A DNA stretch of 64,000 nucleotides from Monoplex corrugatus (Eukaryota; Mollusca; Gastropoda; Littorinimorpha; Ranellidae): assembly GCA_030674185.1 (NCBI GenBank), contig JAPXFY010000013.1, positions 51,778,067 through 51,842,066 of the forward strand, given 5' to 3'. Each line of letters starts with the position of its first letter. The first letter of the stretch is position 1. The notes beneath the pieces are model-generated. The model saw only the letters and a list, made by a program, of their open reading frames with translations, ran no database searches and was not told the DNA's origin. The translations under genes and the position numbers were made by a program. Below, piece by piece: positions 11,031 to 21,499 of the stretch.

Positions 11031-11897
11031 CAAGAAAGAAATCCAAAACAAGTGTGACTGCCCGTGTTCAAGCAAACAGGACCCAGACAAACAAACAAAA
11101 AATCGAAAAAAGCATAAGAACGCGTATGTAATACAACAAGACAAGACAGGCGCAAATTTTCGGCCAACTGGCCTTTGTCAAACGTAAGATCACAAACAAA
11201 CACCAGATACAAAAGTTAGGAGAAAAAGCCTGAAACTTCCCAGCTGCTCTGTCCAGTATGAGAAAAGGAATAAACTGACTAAAATGACATCATAATGTGT
11301 TTTTGAGTAAATATGATGTCAGAGTGGAAGTGAGATGAATTCTGTAATTTGAAAAGTGGTCATGCCATATTAACATTGTTTTATCCTGAAGAGGGTCCAG
11401 GGCTAAAATTAAAAGTATGTTGCACTAGCTAAGAATAGTGGTTGGAATGTAAAGGATCCTGCTATTAAATAAGCATAAGAGAAAATACAAGCATATGTTC
11501 GACTGAATGGGAAAATGTATGATCAAGAGGTATGGCTGATGTAAATGGATCGTGCCTAGTGCAACGAATCTGGTCTAACCCTAGAATAGGAAAAAAAAAC
11601 CCATCCTAAACCAACAGACAAGGGGCTGAATGGAAACTGGAGTCCCCGGAGAAAAAAAAAAACCGCTTAGTCAGACGCGGCTGGGCCTGTCTTGTGACAG
11701 GAGAATTAAAACATTTTGAATAAAAATATAGATAATGAAAGAAAATAAAAACAAAATCAAAATCAAAATCAAAATCAAAAGTAAAAAAGGCATATGTGCA
11801 GCTGCAAAGCCAAGACCACACTGGAATGAGAAAATGGTTAGAATATGGTCTATTTCAATAAATCATCATCGAGGTAAAATATACATGTACTCAAGGG
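11031..11897. other. AT-rich spacer with a short (AAAATC)n patch
   Basis: A 50-bp AAAATC repeat lies at about 11737-11782. Nothing else was recognised. Confidence 0.5.
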
Positions 11898-11945
11898 CAC
11901 ATTACAAGAGACAATTCTGATTTTATTTAAAGAGGAGAGAGAGAG

Positions 11946-11991
<46 letters not shown>

Positions 11992-12031
11992 CACACACAC
12001 ACACATTATATATATATATATACAGAGAGAG

Positions 12032-12062
<31 letters not shown>

Positions 12063-12115
12063 GAGTGAGAAGAAAGAGGCAGAGAGAAAGAGAGAGAGAG
12101 GGGTCGGGGATGGAT
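11898..12115. repeat. Compound microsatellite (CA)n, (TA)n, (GACA)n
   Basis: Same order of elements as 10783-11030, with the same lead-in sequence. The pair looks like two copies of one microsatellite-carrying repeat. Confidence 0.9.
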
Positions 12116-12274
12116 GGATGGACCTTTTATACAAGAGAATACGGTACGTTTACTATTAAGCATAAGAATCGAAAAAAAAGAAGTTGTTAATTGAAGTAGC
12201 TGTGCCAATATATTCAATCTGCCGTTAGTATACTAACATACATTGCTAGTTCATTTCAGTTACGAATATTTAAG

Positions 12275-12338
12275 AAACATTTATTTATTTATTTATTTTA
12301 ATTATTCATTTATTTATTTATTTATTTATTTATTCATA
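12275..12338. repeat. (ATTT)n repeat
   Basis: About 15 tetranucleotide units with one interruption. Confidence 0.95.
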
Positions 12339-12339
12339 G

Positions 12340-13270
12340 GTAATTTTAGGCTCAACGAAAATCTGAGAGACTGCTGGGAAATGCAGAAAGACCTTAACCC
12401 CTCAAGGCTGGCAGCTAATGAGGTTTTGCTGTTTTGTCTTTTCATGCTCTCTTATTCCAAAGAATGACGCTTCCTCTCCAGCACGCTGCAATGGAGACAG
12501 CAAATGAAAGTCTCTTTACGCTATAAGCAAACAAAAATGAAACGAACACCGTTACGTCTTTGAACGAAATCACTGAACCTCAACCTTAAAATAAAGCATA
12601 ACTTCCCCAGAGGCTCAGCTTCTGTTTCGGGCTTTTCATTGTAGAGCCGGCAAGTGCAACCATCCCGGCCATTTAACGGTGAACCATTGTGCTCAAGTTT
12701 TCAGCTTAACTTGCATACTTCATGAAGCTGGGACCGTATGGGAGAGGCAGTTTTCCCGACATTCCCCTGCCATCAACTTTTGTTATTTTCACTAACGGTT
12801 CAACTAGTCGAGAAAGGATGAATAATTGAGTCCCGTTTGGCTGAAGTGGTATTGTGCATCGCTGTTTATATTGCAGTTAACTATTGGCTGTGGTGTAATC
12901 AATGCGGATACTCTGTAGGCACAGTCCTCTTGATGAACGACAAGGTTGTTACTCTCACACACCAGTCTTTCAGGCTCTATCATCTTTATCTGCTCAGTGT
13001 TACCATTCAAATCCATCATTCCAGGGATTCCAATTGTGAAACCCTTTCTTTCTTCTTCTTCTCTCCCCCACCTCCCCCTGTCTCAGATTCATTAAAACAT
13101 TATGACTGTGTCTTTTTCAAGGCAAAGAATAAAAATTGTGATGGCTCTGAACAGCCAGATAATTCTATCCTAAATACCCATTCAGACTGCTAAAAGACAG
13201 GTAAAGATAAAACTTTGTCCCGTATCGCTCAAGTCTTAGAAAGAGTAAGATGGTGGAGACACTTTTCGAG
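12340..13270. other. Spacer, no gene seen
   Basis: A 118-codon plus-strand frame crosses 12837-13193 but has no recognisable domain and no clear splice context. I see no repeat. Confidence 0.4.
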
Positions 13271-13279
13271 GGATTGGCG

Positions 13280-13530
13280 GGCCTCAGTAGCTCAGTTGGT
13301 TGAGCGTCAGATTCACATGCTAATGGTTGTGGGTTCCAATCCCAGGGTGGGCTTCATTAAAATTGGCCTTCCTCACTTGTCCCATCTTAACATCATTGTT
13401 GGTCTGGTGGTGTCAGTGTAGGCTTAGATAAGTCCCCTTTCCTGTACTTGCCTGGGATGGTTATCCCGGTCAGCCATATCACCTGAGGTGGGTGCCGACG
13501 TAAAAACTGAACCAAATCAATCAATGAAAT
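13280..13530 (+). repeat. tRNA-derived SINE (family R6)
   Basis: The head CAGTAGCTCAGTTGGTTGAG holds an A box, and GGGTTCCAATCCC about 50 bp later holds a B box, the spacing of a tRNA-derived polymerase III promoter. A tRNA-unrelated body follows and ends with CAATCAATGAAAT. The head does not close into a sound cloverleaf with an acceptor stem, so it is a SINE and not a tRNA gene. Confidence 0.75.
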
Positions 13531-13845
13531 CGTGGGATTAGCATTACGAGAACAGTGCTAACCTCTTCTCCCTTGCTGCTGTGTCTTCTTCAAGCTTGAG
13601 CATGTGAAAGGTGGGCTGGAGACTGTGTGCATGTTTTCATCCAACCAGATTGGAACCTTTGCAGTCAGAGTGGAAGGTGGAAGCTGTACATTTACACCAG
13701 CCTGACTTTAGCAAAGGTGTTCTTTTGATTGTTTACCTGTTCAACTCTATTTTTAACATACAAAAAAGATACAATACTGAATATGAGGTTTATCTAAAAC
13801 AATTCATATCGAAAACCAGTTAATTTTGAACTTAGCCTCACTGTG

Positions 13846-14035
13846 CGATAAATTGGACGGAGTGGTCAACGCCAGGGCATCTCCTTAGATTATGTGCGCG
13901 AGTGCTATGATTTGTGTACTTAATTTTCCTCTTTTTCTTTTTTTTCTGTTGAAGGTTTGTATGTGCTTTGAAACGGTTGTAGCCCTGATATGGCTGAACG
14001 CAGTCGGCTGGGCTTTAAACAACATAATTAATTTT
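13846..14035 (+). repeat. SINE-like element R7, full copy
   Basis: It begins CTGTGCGATAAATTGGACGG and ends GGCTGGGCTTTAAACAACAT. A T-rich middle precedes GCCCTGATATGGCT and CGCAGTCGGCTG. Full copies lie at 34461-34650 and 34898-35085, and 3' portions are embedded in the repeat array at 28-35 kb. It is about 190 bp long with sharp ends, no coding capacity and no clear tRNA boxes. Confidence 0.75.
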
Positions 14036-14334
14036 AAAAAGCCCATCAGCTATCAGTACCATGACCATACTACTACCATGTTCTGTAACCAAGCAGATAA
14101 ATTTCAACAGCTCAGGAAAAAGCAGCTGAGGTTTCATTAGCCTATAACATAAAAACTAAACATTTTTTGGCATTGTTTTCTTTAAGAGTTTTCTTAGATG
14201 CTTGTAAAGCACATTATTTGCCCATAATGTGCAGGCGTTATGTTACTACGCAGTCTGCATGTCTTTTGATGTGTACACATGCTGAGTACTTTTGTTTTTC
14301 TAGTTAACAAGAAGTTCACAAGGCATAACTTACA

Positions 14335-14520
14335 AAATCTTTAACGTGCGTATTTACACAAACATAGTTCAGGCAGTAGCAGGTCTGCAGATCTGTTAAC
14401 CTGACAGAACGGAAACATCTTCATGTTTTGCCCACGGGACGCTAACACTGGCAGAGTCGAACTCAGACCTTCCAGTTGAAAGCCTGAGGTGCCAATTATC
14501 ACAGTCTTCAAACTATAGAT
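14335..14520 (-). repeat. SINE family R3, partial copy
   Basis: TTTAACGTGCGTATTTACAC, GCCCACGGGACGCTAACACTG and GAGTCGAACTCAGACCTTCC follow the order of the complete R3 copy at 41380-41655. Confidence 0.55.
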
Positions 14521-14709
14521 GATTGTCTCAACAGGGCACCTCTCGTCTCGATATCCCAGGCAGCAGGTCCAACGAGTCCTACACAGAACGACAATTGTCA
14601 TCTCCTTTGGGGACGTACATAACAGCCTTCTCATTGAAGGACCTTAATACTGACAGGGCCCTCTAGGAGGGTCACCTAACCTGCTCCCCAACCGCCAACA
14701 TGGGTTTCT

Positions 14710-14768
14710 GTCTGTCTGTCTGTGTCTCTCTCTGTCTCTCTGTGAGTGTGTGTGTGTACGTGTGTGTA

Positions 14769-14823
<55 letters not shown>

Positions 14824-14845
14824 TGTGTGTGTGTGTGTGTGTAGT
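14710..14845. repeat. (TGTC)n and (TG)n microsatellite
   Basis: TGTC repeats pass into about 90 bp of near-pure TG. Confidence 0.95.
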
Positions 14846-15377
14846 AGTGTAGGGGACATTTTGACGTGTACGGTAGTAGAAAGGGGACGTGTGTGTAATT
14901 TGGGGACGTCCCCAAAATGCACAAAATTAAAATTGGCTCAAAATCATAAAAATATGATTAAAATAATATACTATTGCGTATAAAATATAAATTACGTAAT
15001 TTTAAAAATTGTCTCCTAATTACTACATATTTTGCTTGTAGTAATTTGGGGATGTCCCGTAATTACTACACCCGACTGACCCTGTTCTCACACAGATTGA
15101 GTTGCACAGCTTTTCAGTCTTAATCACTTTAAAAGCGTATTTCTTTGGCTTCTTTTCTGTCTGAGATTGATCTATCGTTTTCTTTATGGTTTTCTATTGT
15201 TATTGCTGTGTAAGTGCTGATGGTGTTATTGTTGTTATTTTACCATTTTCCTTTTAAAGAAAATAATAGATTTTTTGGTCTAGCACTGCCATTAATATTT
15301 TTATTGACTAAATAACTTACATTGGTGTTGATTATTAAAAAGAAAAATTAAATACTGTTTGTGTGGCTCGATTTCAA
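14846..15377. other. AT-rich spacer, no gene seen
   Basis: TTTGGGGACGTCCC and a diverged TTTGGGGATGTCCC lie 150 bp apart. Nothing else was recognised. Confidence 0.4.
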
Positions 15378-15660
15378 TTGTTTATTTATTTATTTATTCG
15401 TTTATTTAGATATTCATATATATATCTTTATTTATGTGTTTGTTTATTTATTCATTTACTTATTTATCAATGTATTTATTATTTTTGTACTGTTTATTTG
15501 TTTATTTATTTATTCATTCATTTATCTGTTTATTGACTTACATATCTATTCCTTCATTTATTTATCTATTTGTTTACTTTTTTTCAGTTATGTTGATTTT
15601 TATTTTTGTTTATTTATTTATTGGTCCCTTTATTTATTTTATGTTTTATTCCCTCTGTTT
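15378..15660. repeat. (TTTA)n-rich tract
   Basis: Interrupted TTTA, TTCA and TTTG tetranucleotides. Hydrophobic open frames over it are artefacts. Confidence 0.9.
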
Positions 15661-16095
<435 letters not shown>

Positions 16096-16344
16096 TTATA
16101 CCAATCTGAATCATTCTCCGCCTTTATGTCACAGATCGCTGGGCCAAGTGGCAAGGTGGAAAGTTCGTGGGCCAGGACAACAACCCAGAGGTGATACAAT
16201 TAGTGCACGTGACACACGCTGTGAAGGCACACCCTACTTGGTAAAGAAGAAAGATGGATGGGGCGGGGGAAAGGTGTTGGTAAAAACTGAGTCGAGAATC
16301 GTATAAAGAAAAGGGGATGTCGATTCAAATCGTTCCATAGGATT

Positions 16345-16456
16345 TGCCGTGTATGTGTGTGGATGTGCGTTCATGTCTGTGCGTGCATGTTCGCACGTGC
16401 GTGTGTGTGTGTTTGTATGTGTGTGTGTGTGTGTATGCGTGAGTGCGTGCGTGCGT

Positions 16457-16491
<35 letters not shown>

Positions 16492-16641
16492 TGTGTGTGT
16501 GTGTGTGTGAGTGAGAGAGAGAAAGAGAGAGAGAGAGAGAGCATGGAATTTGCTGTGTGTGTAGTGTGGATGTGCGTGCATGTCTGTGTGTATCTGTGCA
16601 TGTCTGTGCGCACATGCGTGTATGTTTGTATGTGTGTGTGT

Positions 16642-16672
<31 letters not shown>
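16345..16672. repeat. (GT)n and (GA)n compound microsatellite
   Basis: Two rounds of GT-rich tract followed by a GA tract (ending near 16541 and 16672). This suggests a duplicated GT-GA module. Confidence 0.9.
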
Positions 16673-16677
<5 letters not shown>

Positions 16678-16678
<1 letters not shown>

Positions 16679-17235
16679 TTAAAATGTCCTGACTGTTAAG
16701 TAAAATGCCCTGACCGTTATGTAGAATGTCCTGACTGTTAAATAAAATGTCCTGATTGTTATGTAAAATGTCCTGACTTATGTAAGATGTCCTGACTGTT
16801 AAGTAAAATATACTGACTGTTAGTAAAGTGTCATGACTGTTATGTAAACTGTCTGGTTGTTAAGTGAAATGTCCTGACTGTTGAGTAAGACATCCTGACT
16901 GCTAGATAAAATGTCCTGACTGTTAAGTGAAACGTCAAATGTCCTGAAAGTCAAAAAACAAAAATAAAAATAAAATGTCCTGACTGTTATGTAGAATGTC
17001 CTGACTGTTAAATAAAATGTCCTGACTGTTATGTAAAATGTCCTGACTGTTAAGTAAAATGTACTGATTTTTTAGTAAAATGTCCTCACTGTTATGATAT
17101 TTGTCCTGGCTATTAAGAAAAATGTCCTGACTGTTAAGTAAACTGTCCTGACTATTAAGTACACTGTCCTGACTGTTATGCAAAATGTCAAATGTCCTGA
17201 CTGTCAAGCGAAATACATAAAATGTCCTGACTGCG
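16678..17235. repeat. 20-bp satellite B (about 27 units)
   Basis: The unit consensus is ATGTCCTGACTGTTAAGTAA with TTATGTAA and AAATAAA variants. It is unrelated in sequence to satellite A but has the same 20-bp period. A non-repeat A-rich patch interrupts it near 16940-16970. Confidence 0.95.
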
Positions 17236-17269
17236 GATTGGATGGTCATCATCATCGTCATCATCATAA

Positions 17270-17455
17270 TCCATCATCCTCATCATGTGCCATGCCTCAT
17301 GGCGTTGGCAATCATGGTCTTCGATGCGAACCTGTCTTTTGTCTCTGGAAGTATCTCTCCTACCCTTTCTGTTCTCATCTAATCTGCAAAACTGTCTATT
17401 TTCTCCCTGAGTTTGCCTGGTGCTCTTTTACCCTCTAGATTTCCTGTTGCAACAA
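17270..17455 (-). pseudogene. LINE ORF2 extreme C-terminal fragment
   Basis: The minus strand reads VATGNLEGKRAPGKLREKID and then KTMIANAMRHGT at the end. The pattern G-K-R-x-x-G-K-x-R-x-K followed by A-x-x-H-G-T is a common last stretch of CR1/RTE-like LINE ORF2 proteins. One frame change lies between the two strings. No RT core is attached. Confidence 0.55.
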
Positions 17456-17570
17456 CGTGCTGAGTTTCTCTTGCCTGGTAAATGCAACAATTCCAGTATG
17501 TCTTCACTATGGTGTTTGCTCTCTTGGAACCGCGTGACGGACAGTTGAACTGACAATCTGAAAGCTAACG

Positions 17571-17585
17571 CCAGTAGGTGGCGGT
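17571..17585 (+). promoter_or_regulatory. CTCF-core-like motif near candidate start
   Basis: CCAGTAGGTGGCGGT fits every position of the vertebrate CTCF core consensus CCASYAGRKGGCRSY. It lies 24 bases upstream of a candidate start codon, in a locally CpG-rich stretch (17520-17700). CTCF is conserved across bilaterians, so a functional site is possible, but a single 15-bp match is weak evidence by itself. Confidence 0.4.
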
Positions 17586-17608
17586 GATGTCCTGTCGACA
17601 TCAACGCA

Positions 17609-17681
17609 ATGGGGAAGGTGTACGTGCTGCGTAACTTGCAGCGCTTGCGACCGGTTCAAGTTGTGACGTCTTCACTTTTGG
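17609..17681 (+). CDS. Candidate host gene, first coding exon
   Basis: An ATG in the context AACGCAATGG opens MGKVYVLRNLQRLRPVQVV, then TSSLL. The exon runs 73 nt to a donor reading TTTTGG|GTACGT and ends with one base of a split codon. Reasons to take it seriously are its CpG-rich surroundings, unlike the AT-rich neighbours, a good donor, and a split codon that joins in phase (G+AC) to the exon at 23067-23160. The basic, arginine-rich N-terminus with few acidic residues could be a mitochondrial targeting sequence, but that is inference. I do not recognise the protein family. The intron would be 5385 bp and hold LINE and minisatellite sequence. Confidence 0.45.
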
Positions 17682-18102
17682 GTACGTAGGCTCAGTATTG
17701 TTTAATTTAACAGTATCCTAACCCTGTAAAATGTCCATTCTGTCAACCCATCGTTCCTTTTGTGGGGCTTTTTTCTCTTTAAATTTTAGGATTTCTGTAC
17801 GATTAAACCCATCCACCCCAAGCTTGTGACCTACAAGCGAATCGCCGAATGTTGAAATAATTTGATCGAAGGTTGACGATGCATTGTGATTGTTCCCAAC
17901 AGCCTATAACTATACATGTAAGTATACGTAAAGGAAGTTTTGCATATGAAAACAGCTCATAGGGTGTGTGTATGTATGTGTGTGTGTGTGTGTGTTTTAG
18001 AATTAACTCAGGCCTACCTAATAGATGATTGTAAGGCTGTTTTTATTTTTTTTAATTGAAGCCGAGGGGTAGTTGATAGCTGAAAATTTGGGCTATGACT
18101 GG

Positions 18103-18117
18103 GGGGGGGGGGGGGGG
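18103..18117. repeat. Poly(G) run
   Basis: An uninterrupted G run of about 15 bases that can form a G-quadruplex in principle. Confidence 0.9.
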
Positions 18118-18305
18118 TTTCTCACGTGAGACAAGTTTATACAGAATAGCTAGTTGTGTTGTGATTCAGACCTTTGTTTACTTTATATGTTCCTGTTTGA
18201 AGGTAAGATACATACACATGTCATTTACATGTAACCAAGATTATTCCAGTGGTAGGCTGATAAAATACCAGTACAAAATATAGACTAGGTAAAACATAGT
18301 CTGGG

Positions 18306-18468
18306 TAGGGCCTCGGGACCTGGCCAACTCATGGGTTTATGTGCAGGCTTAAAGCATGTGCCACGCCCACGCCACGGTCACCATACACGTGGCACCTGTG
18401 ACGTTAGCGCGTGTGGAATTCGTTCGAGCAAAGAGACGTCATCTTGAGAAACTTGAAACTGAAACATG
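18306..18468 (+). repeat. Dispersed repeat R5, copy 2
   Basis: Inverse-orientation relative of 8398-8560. It runs from about GGCCTCGGGACCTGGCC to CATCTTGAGAAACTTGAAAC. Confidence 0.7.
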
Positions 18469-19154
18469 AAACCGAGAGGTAGCTACTTATACTGTGGAAG
18501 TGAGGAATTTGTTCAGGAGGGATTCATGGACCTCAGACAATTTCAGACAGGTTGTGCACTGCATCAGATCTGACGCACTTGTCTGGCAGACCCTTTTTGA
18601 GTTAGATCAGAACACTTTATCTTGGCAAGGTCTTGAAATGGAGATGAGGGGAAGGGGGAGGAGACAGTAGATAGGGTAAACTTAACTAAAACTGATTTTT
18701 GATTATGTAAAATCCAAACGACGTCAGAAATTTGCCTTGCAAAACCAAAAGTGCAGTCACTTCAGTTACCAAAACTAGAATCTATAAACTGGTGTCAGTT
18801 CAAGAATGCAATAAATAAAGGCATATTTAAAACGATGGCACAGTTCGACGCTAAGGGCCACCCCAACTCGGCTGTTTCCGCGCGCCATGTGTTCCAAAGC
18901 GAATTTTTTTTAAATTCAAATTGATCACTTGCTGACCCCATGTTATGGTTGAGCAACACTCCAGTCTGATCCTGTGAGAGTCGCGTATTTGTAACGAGGT
19001 TCTGTAGAAGCTGTTAGTAGCCTTTGGATCTAAATCAATTGCTCATGAAATGGCAGATTTTGATCGGTCGGATTTTACATCAGGCTTGAATACCTGCGTG
19101 ATCTAGAATAATTCCCGACCGGAATCTCTCTTTACTTTTCAACTTTCTCCTACC

Positions 19155-19280
19155 CCCCCCCCCCCCTTTAGTTTTGCGCTCTGTAGCTTGATCTGTCTCT
19201 CTCGCTCTCCCTTCCTTTCCTTTGGTGCCCACGATCTTGAGGATGATCATTCCGGCACATAAAGGGGGGGGGGGGGGGAG
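19155..19280. repeat. Poly(C) and poly(G) runs about 100 bp apart
   Basis: A C run near 19155-19167 and a G run of about 15 near 19264-19279 are complementary and could pair in single-stranded form. Length is often unreliable in such runs. Confidence 0.8.
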
Positions 19281-20309
19281 GAGTTGTAGACACAGTCCAT
19301 TCGTAAGCTCCGATCATTTAACTAATCTCAGTGTCCGTAGACATAGCTGAAATCCGTCACCGAGCATCATAGCATGCGTGTGTGTGTTATAACGTGTCAG
19401 ATGGCAACCACGTAGATCTAGCTAGGTAAGCCTACAAAACTGAGGCACTGACCATGCTTCCTTTCAAAAAAGTAGATTAGGCAACAGGAGGGACGTCGGT
19501 CGTTTGTGGACGCAGTGGACGGAAGGAACAGATGGAAATCAACAAGGCATAAAATATATTGTTCAACAGAAAATGACTCATTTTGTTGCCGTTGATGGAT
19601 AATTTATCAAATAATGTGTACTGCCTTCACAGTATCATGCTGGTCAAGTTTAGATCACCCCCTGGTGAGGCTGGTCAGATTTTAGATCACTTGTCAAGTT
19701 GTCGGATTTAGATTATCATGTACCCCTGCTTCGTTCTTTAGCATATCATAAGATCGTAGTACCCCTTTAACTTTTTTAAGACCAGTAATCGGTCACAGAA
19801 AGTATACTACAGGCATTAAGCTGCTCTAGCTAGTCATCTGCGAAATATTTCTGAAGATAACGCATCAAAACTAGTACGTAACCTCGTTACCTTGTCGAGG
19901 CTTGTGACTGAATCGGTCGGTTTTTTAAACAGTTTACTCGCCTCGCACAGCTGCGAGCGTCCGTAAAAAACAAAACAACTACTGACGGTTCATGGGCTTT
20001 GACGAACGAGTGTCGATGTTACACACCCATGATTGGTCATCGTGTAAGATCAATAATAATCGAAACGATGCTTGTTGTGTTGTTAATGATAAGTGGAGTT
20101 GCAGTCTCAAATTGCGATTCTTTCATTTTTATTTTTGTGCTGTCACTCAACGGAAGTCGGATTTTCTGCTGATTGTTTTTAACCTCTGCAAACTTCAAGG
20201 ATTTAAAAAATTGCGATGATTTGGTACTTATTAATTTTCATTGAATTATTTTTTGTGTTGTGCTAAAGGCTTTTTTAATTTTTATTAATTGTGGATGAAG
20301 AGTTTATCA

Positions 20310-20700
20310 GAGTACCAGCTGTCCATGGAACTCCAACATTCTTCTTAGAAACCACATCTCGGCTGCCTCAATCTTTTCTGGTTTTGTTTGTTGACTGTCA
20401 CGCGTCACAACCGTATAACATTATCGGTTCTATATATTACGTTCAAGAACTCTCTTCCTGATGTTCATTGATAGGCATTTGATGGTAAGAATGCTTTTCA
20501 TCTTCTTGAATGCTGTGATGTGCATCTGCCATCTGGTGAAATGATCGTTCCCAGATATTTAAACTTAACAACCTGTCACAAGGTTGTGCTGTTTACTGTT
20601 ATTTTGCGTGACGGGTTTTCCTGTTTTTTTTTTACTGATCACCATGACTTCAGTCTTCTTGCTGTTTAGTTCCAACCTCTTACTTTGCTTTCTATTCTAG
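20310..20700 (-). pseudogene. LINE ORF2 3' part, family L1a copy
   Basis: The minus strand reads KTEVMVISKKKTGKP, then KRVLERN and EKIEAAEMWFLRRML. These are the same strings as the LINE at 23950-25191 (KKTEVMIISKK, AEMQFLRRMLRVPW). It holds the RT thumb and C-terminal region only and has several stops and frameshifts. It lies inside the candidate intron, antisense to the candidate gene. Confidence 0.7.
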
Positions 20701-21140
20701 GAGAAACTGACTCCAGCTAGGAAAATTGACTGCAGGGATATGGGTAGGAAAACTGACCCAGCTAGGAAAACTTGACTGCAGGGATATAGGTAGGAAACTG
20801 ACCCAGCTAGGAAAACTGACTGCAGGGAGTATCAGTAGGAAAACTGACTGCAGGGATATCGGTAGGATATCAGGTAGGAAAACTGACTGCAGGAGTATCA
20901 GGTAGGAAAACTGACTGCAGGGAGTATCAGGTAGGAAAACTGACTGCAGGGAGTATCAGGTAGGAAAACTTCATCAGGTAGGAAAACTGACTGCAGGGAG
21001 TATCAGGTAGGAAAACTGACTGCAGGGAGTATCAGGTAGGAAAACTGACTAGCAGGGAGTATCAGGTAGGAAAAACTGACAGCAGGGAGTCAGTAGGTAA
21101 AACTGACTCCAAGGAGTTAATATAAAAAAAAAAAGAGGAA
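20700..21140 (+). repeat. 29-bp minisatellite (about 14 units)
   Basis: The unit is close to GACTGCAGGGAGTATCAGG plus TAGGAAAACT, with shortened and lengthened variants at the left. It decays to the right into GACTCCAAGGAGTTAAT. Confidence 0.9.
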
Positions 21141-21149
21141 AAAACCTGA

Positions 21150-21312
21150 CTCCAGGGAGTCTTTTGAAAACTTTACTTTCCAGATTACCTTAAGACTTCA
21201 ACATTACCAAAGTCAGGTTTTCCTACCCAGAGTCACTGTCAGTTTCTCCTACCCACTACTCCCTGCAGTCAGTTTTTCAAAAACTCCCTGGAGTCAGTTT
21301 TTTTTTAAACTA
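21150..21312 (-). repeat. Inverted arm of the 29-bp minisatellite
   Basis: CAGGTTTTCCTACC, CAGTTTCTCCTACCCACTAC and CTCCCTGCAGTCAGTTTTTC are reverse complements of the unit in 20700-21140. The array therefore ends in an opposite-strand stretch able to fold back on it. Confidence 0.8.
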
Positions 21313-21499
21313 ACTCTGGGGCACCAGTCAACATTGTCACCGTTGGTTAGGGCAGTATGGTAGGTGTCAATCATGTGGTCAAGCTATATCCAGGATCACT
21401 GCAGATTAATAAAACAACTTGCCCTGTTGCTTGGTAAACGTGAGCCATCATCCTGAAACCAGTGCTTGCGCACTGAGGTGGAACAGCAGTAGAAGCAGA

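Larger units (their letters stand above)
17682..20309. other. Candidate intron sequence, few repeats
   Basis: Apart from repeat R5 and homopolymer runs this is mostly unique sequence with a GT tract at about 17965-17996. No further exon was recognised. Confidence 0.4.

Noticed and set aside
12837..13193. A 118-codon plus-strand frame
   Set aside because: No recognised motif, low-complexity Phe/Pro stretch, overlapping antisense frame and no splice context.
13280..13350. A functional tRNA gene
   Set aside because: A and B boxes are present but the acceptor and anticodon stems do not pair soundly, and a SINE body follows.
16357..16692. Cys/Val-rich frames over GT tracts here and at 27.8-34 kb
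   Set aside because: GT repeats read as alternating Cys and Val in any genome. They have no coding significance.
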